Source: Solirubrobacterales bacterium
Lineage (GTDB): Bacteria; Actinomycetota; Thermoleophilia; Solirubrobacterales; 70-9
Assembly: GCA_023958085.1 (NCBI GenBank)
Contig: JAMLGI010000013.1
Coordinates: forward strand, 1 to 51,515
Length of the DNA stretch: 51,515 nucleotides
Direction: 5' to 3'
Position numbers and translations under genes: made by a program
In this document: piece by piece, positions 40,741-49,577 of the stretch
How the letters are laid out: the number at the start of each line of letters is the position of its first letter
Numbering within the stretch: position 1 is the first letter of the stretch
Notes under the pieces: model-generated
Database searches by the model: none
What the model was told of the DNA's origin: nothing
Seen by the model: only the letters and a program-made list of their open reading frames with translations

Positions 40741-43380
40741 ATGAAGTCGGGAGATATCCGCGAAACCTTCCTGCGGTTTTTCGAGGAGCGAGACCATCGG
40801 CGGATGCCGTCGGCCTCACTGATTCCGTCCCCGGACGACACCTCGACCCTGCTGACTGTGGCCGGAATGCAGCCGTTCAAGCCGTACTTCACCGGTCGCG
40901 AGAAGCCTCCGGCGCCCCGTCTCACCTCCAGCCAGACCTGTTTTCGCACCCCGGACATCGAGGAGGTCGGCAAGACCCTGCGCCACCTCACCTTCTTCGA
41001 GATGCTCGGCAACTTCAGCTTCGGTGACTACTTCAAGGAGGATGCGATCCGGTTCGGCTGGGAACTTTCCACCGCCGGTTTCGGGTTCGATCCGGAGCGG
41101 ATCTGGATCACCGTGTTCGGCGGGGACGAGGAACTCGGCCTCGGTCCGGACGAGGAATCGATCGCGATCTGGAAGGGGCTTGGGGTGCCGGACGGACGGA
41201 TCGTCCGGCTGCCCCGCTCCGAGAACTTCTGGCAGGGCGGGGCGACCGGCCCCTGCGGTCCCTGCTCCGAGATGTATCTCGATCGTGGACCGGAGTTCGG
41301 CGGCGAGGACGACCGCCCCGGCGACGACTCCGACCGCTTCCTCGAGTACTGGAACCACGTCTTCATGACCTACGACCTGGGCGAGGGCGGTTCGCTCACC
41401 CCTCTGCCGCAGCGCAACATCGACACCGGGATGGGTCTGGAGCGGATGGCGGCGATTCTGCAGGGGGTCGACTCGGTCTACGACACCGATCTCTTCCGGC
41501 CACTGATCGCCCTCGCCGAGGAGCGCTCCGGACTCACCTACGGCGAGGATCCGGCGGTGACCCGGGCGATGAGGATCATCGCCGACCACAGCCGGGGAAT
41601 GAGCTTCGTGCTGGCCTCCGGCGTGGTCCCCTCGAACGAGGATCGCGGCTACGTGCTTCGGCGGGTGATGCGGCGGGCGATCCTTCAGGGCCGCACCCTC
41701 GGGCTGGAAGGCAACTGGCTGGGAGAGTTCACCGACCGCACGATCGAGATGATGGGTGACGCCCATCCGGGTCTGCGGGGCGAACGGGAAGCGATCGACC
41801 GGTGGGTTTCCGCCGAAGAAGAGAGTTTTGGTCGTACCCTCGACCGGGGGACCGCCCTGCTGGAAGAGATCGTCGAGAACGCGCTGGCGGGCAAACACTC
41901 CTGGATCGCGGCCGATGACGCCTTCCGTCTCCACGACACATTCGGTTTCCCCTACGACCTGACCCGGGAACTGGTCGCCGAGCGGGGGCTCGGGGTGGAC
42001 GACCAGGGTTTCCACGAGCTGATGGAGGCCCAGCGAAACCGCGCCCGATCCGGGGTCGCGGTCGAGAGCAGCGGAGGACGCAGGGACCGGATCAGGGCCT
42101 TCGCCGCGGCAGCTCCATCCTCGGAGTTCATCGGGTACGACCGGCTGCGGGCCGAAACCAGCGTCGCGGCACTCGAGTCCGACCCTTCGGCTTCGCTGTT
42201 GAGGCTCGAGAAGAGCCCTTTCTACCCCGAAGGGGGAGGTCAGGTCGCCGACTCCGGGCAGATCGTCTGGGAGGGCGGCGAGGCCGTGGTGAAGGACGTG
42301 ATCCGGGTCGGTGAGGACCAGGTGATCGAACTCGAGCCGGCCGAGTCCGGAGGAGAATCGACGACGCCTCCGGAGGGGGTGACGGTCGAAGCCCTGGTCG
42401 ACCGCGAGAGCCGGTTCAGGACCATGGCCAACCACACCGCAACCCACCTGCTGCACGCGGCGCTGCGGGAACGGCTCGGAAGCCACGTCCATCAGGCCGG
42501 GTCGGCCGTCCGTCCGGACAAGCTCCGCTTCGATTTCAGTCACAGTCAGGGGCTCTCCCCGGACGACATCGGCGCGATCGAAGACCGGGTCAACGGCTGG
42601 ATCAAGGATGCATCGCCGGTGCGGTGGATCAACATGGAGAAGGCCGAAGCCGAGAAGCTCGGGGCGATGGCCCTGTTCGGCGAGAAGTACGGTGACTGGG
42701 TGCGGGTGGTCGAGGTCGAAGGTGTCTCCCGTGAACTCTGCGGCGGGACTCACGTCTCGAATACCGCCCAGATCGGGATCTTCCGGATCACCCACGAAAG
42801 CTCCTCGGCGGCGAACGTGCGGAGGATTGAGGCGATCACCGGACCGGAGGCGATCGACTACTTTCGGGGACGGACCGCCGAACTGGCCGAGATCGGAGCG
42901 CTGCTCGGCGATCCGAGAGATCCGGTGAAGGCGGCCCGGGCCGCAGCCGGAAAACTGGCCGAGGCGAGCAAGGGCGAGAAGCAGGCCGCCCGGCGGAAGA
43001 TCGGTTCGCTCGGGTCGGAGCTGGCCGGGAAGGTCGAGTCGATCGGTCCGATCGAGGCGGTGATCGCCCGGGTGCCGATCGGCAACCCGAAGGAGATCCT
43101 TCAGGTGGCGAAGTCGATCCAGGCCGAAAGCCCCGGGGCGGGTGCGGTGCTGATCGGAGCCGACGAGTCATCCGGCAAGGTCGGGCTGGTCGCGCTGTTC
43201 TCGAAGGCAGACGCAGGATCAAAGGTTTCCGCCGGGGATCTGGTCAAGGCCGTGGCGCCGCTGATCGGCGGTGGCGGGGGCGGATCACCCGAGATGGCCC
43301 AGGCGGGCGGAAAGACCCCCGAGGGCATCGAGGCCGCCCTGGAAGCGGCCCGGGAACACTTGAGGTCGCTGGACGGATGA
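40741..43380 (+). CDS. alaS: alanyl-tRNA synthetase
   Basis: 879 residues, full length. Class II core at the N-terminus (RETFLRFFEERDHRRMPSASLIPS, TSSQTCFRTPDIEEVGKTLRHLTFFEMLGNFSFGDYFKEDAI, NIDTGMGLERMA). The editing domain has HTATHLLHAALRERLGSHVHQAGS and the zinc/ester site CGGTHVSNTAQIG. C-Ala ends in GGGGGGSPEMAQAGG. It charges tRNA-Ala and clears Ser/Gly mischarges. Its ATGA overlaps ruvX, starting the alaS-ruvX-mltG-aroE operon. Confidence 0.97.
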   Translation: MKSGDIRETFLRFFEERDHRRMPSASLIPSPDDTSTLLTVAGMQPFKPYFTGREKPPAPRLTSSQTCFRTPDIEEVGKTLRHLTFFEMLGNFSFGDYFKEDAIRFGWELSTAGFGFDPERIWITVFGGDEELGLGPDEESIAIWKGLGVPDGRIVRLPRSENFWQGGATGPCGPCSEMYLDRGPEFGGEDDRPGDDSDRFLEYWNHVFMTYDLGEGGSLTPLPQRNIDTGMGLERMAAILQGVDSVYDTDLFRPLIALAEERSGLTYGEDPAVTRAMRIIADHSRGMSFVLASGVVPSNEDRGYVLRRVMRRAILQGRTLGLEGNWLGEFTDRTIEMMGDAHPGLRGEREAIDRWVSAEEESFGRTLDRGTALLEEIVENALAGKHSWIAADDAFRLHDTFGFPYDLTRELVAERGLGVDDQGFHELMEAQRNRARSGVAVESSGGRRDRIRAFAAAAPSSEFIGYDRLRAETSVAALESDPSASLLRLEKSPFYPEGGGQVADSGQIVWEGGEAVVKDVIRVGEDQVIELEPAESGGESTTPPEGVTVEALVDRESRFRTMANHTATHLLHAALRERLGSHVHQAGSAVRPDKLRFDFSHSQGLSPDDIGAIEDRVNGWIKDASPVRWINMEKAEAEKLGAMALFGEKYGDWVRVVEVEGVSRELCGGTHVSNTAQIGIFRITHESSSAANVRRIEAITGPEAIDYFRGRTAELAEIGALLGDPRDPVKAARAAAGKLAEASKGEKQAARRKIGSLGSELAGKVESIGPIEAVIARVPIGNPKEILQVAKSIQAESPGAGAVLIGADESSGKVGLVALFSKADAGSKVSAGDLVKAVAPLIGGGGGGSPEMAQAGGKTPEGIEAALEAAREHLRSLDG

Positions 43381-43772
43381 GGGTGCTGGCGCTCGACTAC
43401 GGGACCGCCCGGATCGGCTGTGCCGTTTCGGATCCGACCGGGACGCTGACCACCCCGATTCCGGTGATCGAACCGCCCGAGGTTTCGGCGGTGGCACGGC
43501 TGGCCAGAGAGCGCGAGGTCGAACGGATCGTGGTCGGGCTTCCGGTGTCACTTTCCGGCGAGGAGACCGGTCAGGCCGAGATCACCCGGGCCTTCTGCTC
43601 CGAGCTCGAAGGGGAAGTCGACGTTCCGGTCGCGGTGTGGGACGAACGTTTCACCACCCGGATGGCAGCCCGGACCCGTCGGGCCGGGGCGGGGGCGGCC
43701 GAAGACTCGATTGCCGCCGCCCATCTGCTCGAGAGTTATCTGGCCGCACAGGCAGGAGAGGGGAGCCCATGA
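43377..43772 (+). CDS. ruvX: Holliday-junction-resolvase-like YqgF/RuvX
   Basis: 131 residues. RNase H-like fold: LALDYGTARIGCAVSDPTG with the first catalytic Asp, VVGLPVSLSGEETGQA with Glu/loop, VWDERFTTRMA and EDSIAAAHLLESYL with the last Asp. YqgF proteins take part in 16S/23S rRNA 5'-end maturation (E. coli) and may cut recombination junctions. Overlaps alaS and mltG by 4 nt at each end, a gene order conserved in many bacteria. Confidence 0.93.
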   Translation: MRVLALDYGTARIGCAVSDPTGTLTTPIPVIEPPEVSAVARLAREREVERIVVGLPVSLSGEETGQAEITRAFCSELEGEVDVPVAVWDERFTTRMAARTRRAGAGAAEDSIAAAHLLESYLAAQAGEGSP

Positions 43773-45022
43773 CCGACCGGTGGTTTGATGACCTGCCGGA
43801 ACACGACCCGGAGGACCCGGAGGCGGTGGAACGGGCGCTGCGCCGTCAGGAACGGGCGGCAAAGCGGGCCGGCAGTTCACGCCGGGCCTCGGGGCGCAAG
43901 GACCACGAGCCGGTCCGGGACCGGAGCGATCGAAGGCCGTATGGACGGCGGCCACATCCTGCCCGGGCTGACCGTTCAAATCGGGCCCGGCTGATCGGCC
44001 TCGGCCTGGCCGGACTGGTGGCGATCGCGATCATCTGGTTCTGTTTCGCGCTTTTTCAGCCGTTCGCCGGGAACGGTGAGGGCGACCCGTTCGAAGTGAC
44101 GATCCCGCCGGGCAGCAGCGTCGGTGACATCGGCCGCCTCCTGGCCGACGAAGGGGTGGTGTCAAACGGGGCGATGTTCGAGATTCGGGCAACCCTGAGT
44201 GGCCGGCGCGGGTCGCTGAGCGAGGGCAGCCATGCCTTCCGTCGAAACATGTCGTACTCCGCGGCACTCGACGAGATGGAAAAGACCACCGCAAAGAAGA
44301 CGATCACGGTGGCCATCCCGGAAGGCCTGAGCCGAAGCGAAACGGCCGAGACCGTAGCCGCCGCCGGCCTGTCCGGCGACTACATGAAGGCAACGGTCAG
44401 CTCGCCCGACTTCAACCCCCGCCGGTACGGGGCCCCGAAGGACGTCAAGAGCCTCGAGGGTTTCCTCTTCCCGGCCACATACGAGCTCAAGCCGAACGCC
44501 ACCGTCGATGCGCTGGTGGAGGAGCAGCTCAAGGCATTTTCCGACAACTTCGCCACGGTCGACATGAAGTACGCCCGGAAGAAGAACCTCACCGCGTACG
44601 ACGTCCTGACGATCGCCTCGATGATCGAACGCGAGGTGGCGGTCCCGAAGGAGCGCAGAATGGTGGCTGCGGTGATCTACAACCGCCTGAAGATGGGCGA
44701 ACCGCTGTTCATCGATGCGACCATCCGTTACGCCACCGGCAACTGGCAGAAGCCGCTGACCGAGTCCGAGCTGGCCGTCGATTCGCCCTACAACACCCGG
44801 ACCAGCCAGGGCCTTCCTCCGGGCCCGATCGGGAGCCCCGGTCTGGCCGCGATCAAGGCTGCCGCGAATCCGGCCCGGACCGACGCCTGGCTCTACGTGG
44901 TCAAGCCCGGCACCTGTGGCGAGCACGTCTTCTCTTCTTCGCTTGAGGAACACAACCGCAACGTCGAGGCCTATCAGCAGGCGCAGGAGGAGGCCGGCGG
45001 CTCGCCGACCGAGTGCCCCTGA
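43769..45022 (+). CDS. mltG: endolytic murein transglycosylase MltG (YceG-like)
   Basis: 417 residues from ATG 43769. A highly charged cytoplasmic tail (~75 residues, ALRRQERAAKRAGSSRRASGRK) precedes one membrane helix (LIGLGLAGLVAIAIIWFCFALF), a LysM-like domain (VTIPPGSSVGDIGRLLADEGVV) and the catalytic domain: EGFLFPATYEL, TIASMIEREVAVPKERRMVAAVIYNRL with catalytic Glu, SPYNTRTSQGLPPGPIGSPG. MltG cleaves nascent glycan strands and sets their length. The long tail is characteristic of actinobacterial forms. Confidence 0.94.
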   Translation: MTDRWFDDLPEHDPEDPEAVERALRRQERAAKRAGSSRRASGRKDHEPVRDRSDRRPYGRRPHPARADRSNRARLIGLGLAGLVAIAIIWFCFALFQPFAGNGEGDPFEVTIPPGSSVGDIGRLLADEGVVSNGAMFEIRATLSGRRGSLSEGSHAFRRNMSYSAALDEMEKTTAKKTITVAIPEGLSRSETAETVAAAGLSGDYMKATVSSPDFNPRRYGAPKDVKSLEGFLFPATYELKPNATVDALVEEQLKAFSDNFATVDMKYARKKNLTAYDVLTIASMIEREVAVPKERRMVAAVIYNRLKMGEPLFIDATIRYATGNWQKPLTESELAVDSPYNTRTSQGLPPGPIGSPGLAAIKAAANPARTDAWLYVVKPGTCGEHVFSSSLEEHNRNVEAYQQAQEEAGGSPTECP

Positions 45023-45822
45023 TGAAACGGCTGGCGGTTCTCGGATATCCGGTCGGGCATTCACGCTCCCCGGCGATGCAGAACGCGGCCCTGGCATTCC
45101 TCGGACTCGACCGGGAGTGGTCGTACGAGGCGGTCGCGGTCGAACCCGCCCGGTTCGTCGAACTGGTGCGCGGGATGGAAGCGGACGGCTTCGTCGGGGC
45201 CAACGTGACCGTTCCCCACAAGCAGGCGGCACTCGAACTGGCTGACGAAGCAACACCGGTTGCAGCCGCGATCGGGGCGGCAAACACCCTGACCCTGGCC
45301 GGCGGGCGGATCCTGGCCGAGAACACCGACGCGCCGGGTGTGATCGACGCCCTGCCCGGCAGCCCCGCCGGCAAGCGGGTCCTGCTGCTCGGTGCCGGTG
45401 GTGCGGCGCGGGCGGTGCTCTGGGCCCTGCTCGGCGCCGGGGCCGAGGTGGATGTCTGGAACCGGACCGCGGACCGGGCCGAGGCGCTGGTCGCCGAGCT
45501 CGGTGGAAGGGCGGTGAGCGGCACCGGGATCCGGGGTCCGGAGTACGACCTGATCTTCAACTCCTCGGCGGCCGGACTCGACGGTTCGGACTCTTTTCGC
45601 GAGCTGCCGCTCGACCCGGGGTGCATTGCTCCGGGTCGGATCGTGGTCGACATGGTCTACGGCGAACGGGAAACCTCCCTGATCACCGCCGCCCGGAAGG
45701 CCGGGGCGGAGGTGGTCGACGGCCTCGAGATTCTGGTCAGGCAGGGGGCCCGGTCACTCGAGATCTGGACCGGGGAGAAGCCGCCTCTGGAGGTCATGCG
45801 GGCCGCCGCCCGCTCGGTCTGA
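45022..45822 (+). CDS. aroE: shikimate 5-dehydrogenase
   Basis: 266 residues from ATG 45022 (TGATG overlap with mltG); GTG 45013 is less likely. Substrate motif GYPVGHSRSPAMQNAAL, catalytic Lys/Asp in GANVTVPHKQAAL and AENTDAPG, dinucleotide loop LLGAGGAARAVLWAL with NRT for NADP, and C-terminal DGLEILVRQGARSLEIWTG. Reduces 3-dehydroshikimate to shikimate. Last plus-strand gene before the antisense gene at 45823. Confidence 0.95.
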   Translation: MKRLAVLGYPVGHSRSPAMQNAALAFLGLDREWSYEAVAVEPARFVELVRGMEADGFVGANVTVPHKQAALELADEATPVAAAIGAANTLTLAGGRILAENTDAPGVIDALPGSPAGKRVLLLGAGGAARAVLWALLGAGAEVDVWNRTADRAEALVAELGGRAVSGTGIRGPEYDLIFNSSAAGLDGSDSFRELPLDPGCIAPGRIVVDMVYGERETSLITAARKAGAEVVDGLEILVRQGARSLEIWTGEKPPLEVMRAAARSV

Positions 45823-46329
45823 TCAGTCGGCAGTGATCACGGCCCGAACGGTCGACTTCCGCCCGTCCGGAGGGGCGGTGTAAACCGGGATCCGGCCGGG
45901 GTCGGTCGGCAGGATCAGGTCGAACACCGCCGGCGCCCAGCGGTCGGCAAAGCCGTTTCGGCCCAGCGCCGGGATCGACACCTGGGAGGGATCCGTGGTC
46001 TTGACCGTGAGAACGAGACGACTCCCCGGGGGCACCGCGATTCTCCGCTTTCCGGCTTTCGCCGTTTCGTTCACCTCGACCGTGGCGGTCTCGACCCCGG
46101 GTGGGGGCCCGGGCATGGCCGACGGGGCCGGCGGGCTGTCAGGGCCTGTCGTGCCGGCGGGAGCGGTCTCGCCGGTTGCTCCCGAGACACCGGTGGTCCC
46201 GGTGACCTTCTCCGCCTCCCGGGCCTCCCGCTCGCGGGCCTCACGGCGGGGGTTCGGGATGATCACGGCGATTGCCGAGGAGATCCCGAGCAGGACCAGC
46301 ATCAGGATGAGCAGGCGTCGAGCGGCCAA
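45823..46329 (-). CDS. membrane-anchored protein with a short collagen-like linker
   Basis: 168 residues from TTG 46329 (upstream frame is proline-rich and unlike a gene start). Signal anchor RRLLILMLVLLGISSAIAVII, charged helix (RREAREREAREAEK), a Gly-Thr-rich linker (TGTTGVSGATGETAPAGTTG), then a beta-rich domain ending DRWAPAVFDLILPTDPGRIPVY and STVRAVIT, reminiscent of a cupredoxin-like fold without obvious copper ligands. It lies antisense between aroE and aroC and its stop abuts aroE. No named family recognised. Confidence 0.72.
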   Translation of the reverse strand: MAARRLLILMLVLLGISSAIAVIIPNPRREAREREAREAEKVTGTTGVSGATGETAPAGTTGPDSPPAPSAMPGPPPGVETATVEVNETAKAGKRRIAVPPGSRLVLTVKTTDPSQVSIPALGRNGFADRWAPAVFDLILPTDPGRIPVYTAPPDGRKSTVRAVITAD

Positions 46330-46414
46330 TTCAGCGGCGGCTGCCGGGAAGGCGGATTCGTGGGCGGATGCAGACGGCGACGGACATACGGCAGGCAATA
46401 GCCTAAGCCCCCAG

Positions 46415-47578
46415 ATGAGTTTTCGATTCACAACCGCAGGAGAGTCACACGGACCGGGTCTGGTCACCATCGTCGAGGGGCTGCCGGCCGGACTTGAGCT
46501 GGACCGGGAAGCGCTCGACGCCGACATGGCCCGCCGCCAGCTCGGACACGGTCGCGGCGGGCGGATGAAGATCGAGTCGGACTCGGTCGAGATCCGGGCC
46601 GGGGTCAGGCACGGCCGCACCATGGGCGGACCGGTCGCGGCCCTGGTCGCCAACCGGGACTACAAGAACTGGGACGAGCGGATGAACCCCTGGCCGATCG
46701 AGGGCGAGATCCCGCCGATCACCCTTCCACGTCCCGGTCACGCCGACATGGTCGGGATGTGGAAGTACAAGCATGAGGATCTGCGCCCGATTCTGGAACG
46801 GGCCAGTGCCAGGGAGACGGCCGCCCGGGTGGCGGCCGGGACATTCGCCCGCGCCTTCCTGTCGGCGGTCGGGGTCACGGTGCGCAGCCACGTGATCCAG
46901 ATCGGTTCCGTGCATGCACCCGAACGGGCCGACCTCAGTCCCGGCGACTTCGACGGGGTGGATGAAGATCCGGTCCGCTGTCTCGATCCGGCCACCTCGG
47001 CGGCGATGGTCGAGGAGATCAACGTGCTGCGCAAGAAGAACGAGTCGCTTGGCGGCAGCTTCGAAGTCTGCGGGTTCGGGCTCGTTCCCGGTCTCGGCGG
47101 TCACATCTCGTGGGACCAGCGACTCGATGGACGTCTGGCCCAGGCGATCTGCTCGATCCAGGCGGTGAAGGGAGCTTCGATCGGTCCGGCCTGGGACGTG
47201 GCCGGACGCCCCGGCTCCGAGGCCCACGACGAGATCTTCTACTCCGAGGAGCGCGGGTACTACCGGGAGACCAACCACGCCGGCGGGCTCGAGGGTGGCA
47301 TGACCACCGGTGAGACTCTGTTGGTGCGGGCCGCGATCAAGCCGATCTCGACCATGACCAAGCCGCTCCGGTCGGTCGACATGGCGACCCGGGAGCCGGC
47401 CAAGGCCCACAAGGAACGTACCGACTCGGCGGTGGTCCCGGCGGCCGGGGTGGTCGGCGAGGCGATGGTCTGCCTGACGCTCGCCGCGGCCTATCGGGAG
47501 AAGTTCGGGGGCGATCACATCGACGACGTCCGCGAGGCGGTCGAGCGCTACAGGGATCGGATCGGCTGGCGACGTTGA
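46415..47578 (+). CDS. aroC: chorismate synthase
   Basis: 387 residues from ATG 46415. FMN-dependent conversion of EPSP to chorismate. Signatures: FTTAGESHGPGLVTIVEGLPAGL, RRQLGHGRGGRMKIESD, GRTMGGPVAALVANRDYKNW, RPGHADMVGMWKYKHEDLRPILERASARETAARVA, and C-terminal TDSAVVPAAGVVGEAMVCL. The long upstream frame is a shadow of the antisense gene. Its stop overlaps the TTG of the next gene. Confidence 0.96.
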   Translation: MSFRFTTAGESHGPGLVTIVEGLPAGLELDREALDADMARRQLGHGRGGRMKIESDSVEIRAGVRHGRTMGGPVAALVANRDYKNWDERMNPWPIEGEIPPITLPRPGHADMVGMWKYKHEDLRPILERASARETAARVAAGTFARAFLSAVGVTVRSHVIQIGSVHAPERADLSPGDFDGVDEDPVRCLDPATSAAMVEEINVLRKKNESLGGSFEVCGFGLVPGLGGHISWDQRLDGRLAQAICSIQAVKGASIGPAWDVAGRPGSEAHDEIFYSEERGYYRETNHAGGLEGGMTTGETLLVRAAIKPISTMTKPLRSVDMATREPAKAHKERTDSAVVPAAGVVGEAMVCLTLAAAYREKFGGDHIDDVREAVERYRDRIGWRR

Positions 47579-49122
47579 TCTGCCTGATCGGCTTCATGGG
47601 TGCGGGCAAGTCGACGGCGGTGGCCGAACTCGCCCGGCACGGTCTGCACACGGTCGACTCCGATGCCCTGATCGAGTCGATCGCCGGCGAACCGGTGGCC
47701 GAGATCTTTGCCGGCCGCGGGGAGGCCGCATTCCGCGAACTGGAGCGGGAGACCATCCTCTCCGCTCTTGACGACCCCGAGATCGATGCGATAGCGCTCG
47801 GGGGCGGGGCGATCGGGAGCAGCCGGGTCAGTCAGGCGGTCGCCTCCGGGGAGCACATCGTGGTCTGGCTGGAGGTCGACCGGGACATGGCCTGGCGTCG
47901 GGTCAGTGCCTCGGATCGTCCGCTGGCCCAGGACCGGGAGCGTTTCAATGACCTTTTCGACACCCGCAACCCGATCTATGCCGGACTGGCCGATGCCGTA
48001 CTTCCGGCGTCGGCGACCAGAATCTGGGATCGGGCCCTGGAGGCGGTGAAGGCACTCGACCGGCTGCCGTCGGGCACCAGGATGTTCTGGGCCGAAAGTT
48101 CCGGCGGCGAGTATCCGGTCTATGTCGGTGAGGGGCTGCTCGGCTCGGTGCTGTTCGAGGACGGCAGTCCGATCCTCGGGGATGGCGGGCGCTCGTTCGG
48201 TTTCACCGATCAGGAGGTCGGTCCGCTCTACGCGGACCGGACGGGAACGCTTTCCGGTCTGGTTTCGGTCCCGCCCGGGGAGGGCACCAAGTCGATGTCG
48301 CAGTTCGAGACCTCTCTTCGTGAGATGGCCCGGCTCGGCATCACCCGCTCGGATCGGCTGATCGCCCTCGGCGGCGGTGTGGTCGGTGATCTCGGCGGCT
48401 TCTGCGCGGCCAGCTACCAGCGGGGGATCCCGGTGGTTCAGGTGCCGACCACCCTGGTTGCCCAGGTGGACTCGGCCTACGGGGGCAAGACCGGAGTGGA
48501 TCTGCCCGAAGGCAAGAACTACGTCGGTGCGTTCCACCTTCCGTCCGCGGTGGTGACCGATGTCGGGACGCTTCGCAGCCTGCCGGAGGCCGAGCTGACC
48601 GCCGGCATGGCGGAGGTGGTGAAGACGGCTCTGCTCGCCGGGGGCGATCTCTGGGAAGCCACCCGGCAGCTCGGCCGGGGTGAGATCCTGGGTCGCCCGG
48701 AGATCATTTACGAGTGCGCGCGATACAAATGCGGTGTGGTGTCCCGCGACGAAAAGGATCGAGGTCTCAGGGCCCAGCTGAATCTCGGCCACACGGTCGG
48801 GCACGCAATCGAGTCGGTGACCGGCTACGAGCGTTACCGACACGGTGAGGCGATTGCCCTGGGGCTGCTGGCCGCACTGCGGATTTCCGGGGCCGGGGAA
48901 CTCCGGCAGGAACTCCGGGACTGGCTTGACCGCCACGGCCTGCCGGTGACCCTCGATCCCGAGTTGGAGCCGGACGATGTGATCGCCGCCACCAGGTTCG
49001 ACAAGAAGCGAACCGAGCGGGGGGTGGGCTTCGTCCTGCTCGAAAATCCCGGGGAACCGCAGCTCGACCAGTTGGTGGGCGAAGTGGCGGTCCGTGACGC
49101 GGTGCGGGAGTTGCTGCCGTGA
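47575..49122 (+). CDS. aroKB: bifunctional shikimate kinase / 3-dehydroquinate synthase
   Basis: 515 residues from TTG 47575 (TTGA overlap with aroC). Residues 1-~165: shikimate kinase with Walker A GFMGAGKST, DSDALIE, FRELERET and GGGAI. Residues ~170-515: 3-dehydroquinate synthase with PGEGTKSMSQFE, LGGGVVGDLGGFCAASYQRGIPVVQVPTTLVAQVDSAYGGKTGVDLPEGKN, GMAEVVKTALL, zinc ligands in ARYKCGVVSRDEKD, LNLGHTVGHAIES and YRHGEAIALG. The two reactions are the fifth and second steps of the shikimate pathway; fusion co-locates them. Confidence 0.95.
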   Translation: MICLIGFMGAGKSTAVAELARHGLHTVDSDALIESIAGEPVAEIFAGRGEAAFRELERETILSALDDPEIDAIALGGGAIGSSRVSQAVASGEHIVVWLEVDRDMAWRRVSASDRPLAQDRERFNDLFDTRNPIYAGLADAVLPASATRIWDRALEAVKALDRLPSGTRMFWAESSGGEYPVYVGEGLLGSVLFEDGSPILGDGGRSFGFTDQEVGPLYADRTGTLSGLVSVPPGEGTKSMSQFETSLREMARLGITRSDRLIALGGGVVGDLGGFCAASYQRGIPVVQVPTTLVAQVDSAYGGKTGVDLPEGKNYVGAFHLPSAVVTDVGTLRSLPEAELTAGMAEVVKTALLAGGDLWEATRQLGRGEILGRPEIIYECARYKCGVVSRDEKDRGLRAQLNLGHTVGHAIESVTGYERYRHGEAIALGLLAALRISGAGELRQELRDWLDRHGLPVTLDPELEPDDVIAATRFDKKRTERGVGFVLLENPGEPQLDQLVGEVAVRDAVRELLP

Positions 49123-49577
49123 CCCATGCCCAGAACCGGGTGGCGGTTCTCCACGGCGTCAACTTCGATGTGCTGGAACGACGCGACCCGGAACTCTACG
49201 GCGGGATCAGCCTGGGCCGGCTCGAGTACCGGATCGAGAAGTGGGCGGGCGAGCTCGGACTGGAAACAATCTTCTTTCAAACCAACTCCGAGGCCGAGTT
49301 CTGCAGCTACCTTCACGACCTTTCGAGCCTCGCGGACGGTGCCCTGATCAACGCCGGAGCCTGGACCCACTACAGCCGGGCGATCGGTGATGCCCTGGCC
49401 GTGGATCCGGTGCCGACGATCGAGGTTCATCTGTCCGACGTCGAAAACCGGGAGGCGTGGAGGAGGGTCTCCGTCTTTGATGGCCTGGTCCAGGATCGGG
49501 TGTTCGGACGCGGGATCGACGGTTACCGGGAGGCGCTCGGTCGGATGGCTGCGCTCCTGGGGATCGCCGATGCCTGA
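49119..49577 (+). CDS. aroQ: type II 3-dehydroquinate dehydratase (divergent)
   Basis: 152 residues from GTG 49119. The usual NGPNLNLLG.REP..YG start reads HGVNFDVLERRDPELYG, but the catalytic residues are kept: Asn of GVN, Arg of RRDP, Tyr of LYG, Asn/His of INAGAWTH, His of EVHLSD and Arg of REAWRR. Converts 3-dehydroquinate to 3-dehydroshikimate as a dodecamer. Position directly after aroKB supports the call despite the divergence. Confidence 0.9.
   Translation: MTHAQNRVAVLHGVNFDVLERRDPELYGGISLGRLEYRIEKWAGELGLETIFFQTNSEAEFCSYLHDLSSLADGALINAGAWTHYSRAIGDALAVDPVPTIEVHLSDVENREAWRRVSVFDGLVQDRVFGRGIDGYREALGRMAALLGIADA

Noticed and set aside
49387-49569. N-terminal extension of the Xaa-Pro peptidase frame
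   Set aside because: It overlaps aroQ in another frame; the ATG at 49570 has the usual short operon overlap and matches the family start.
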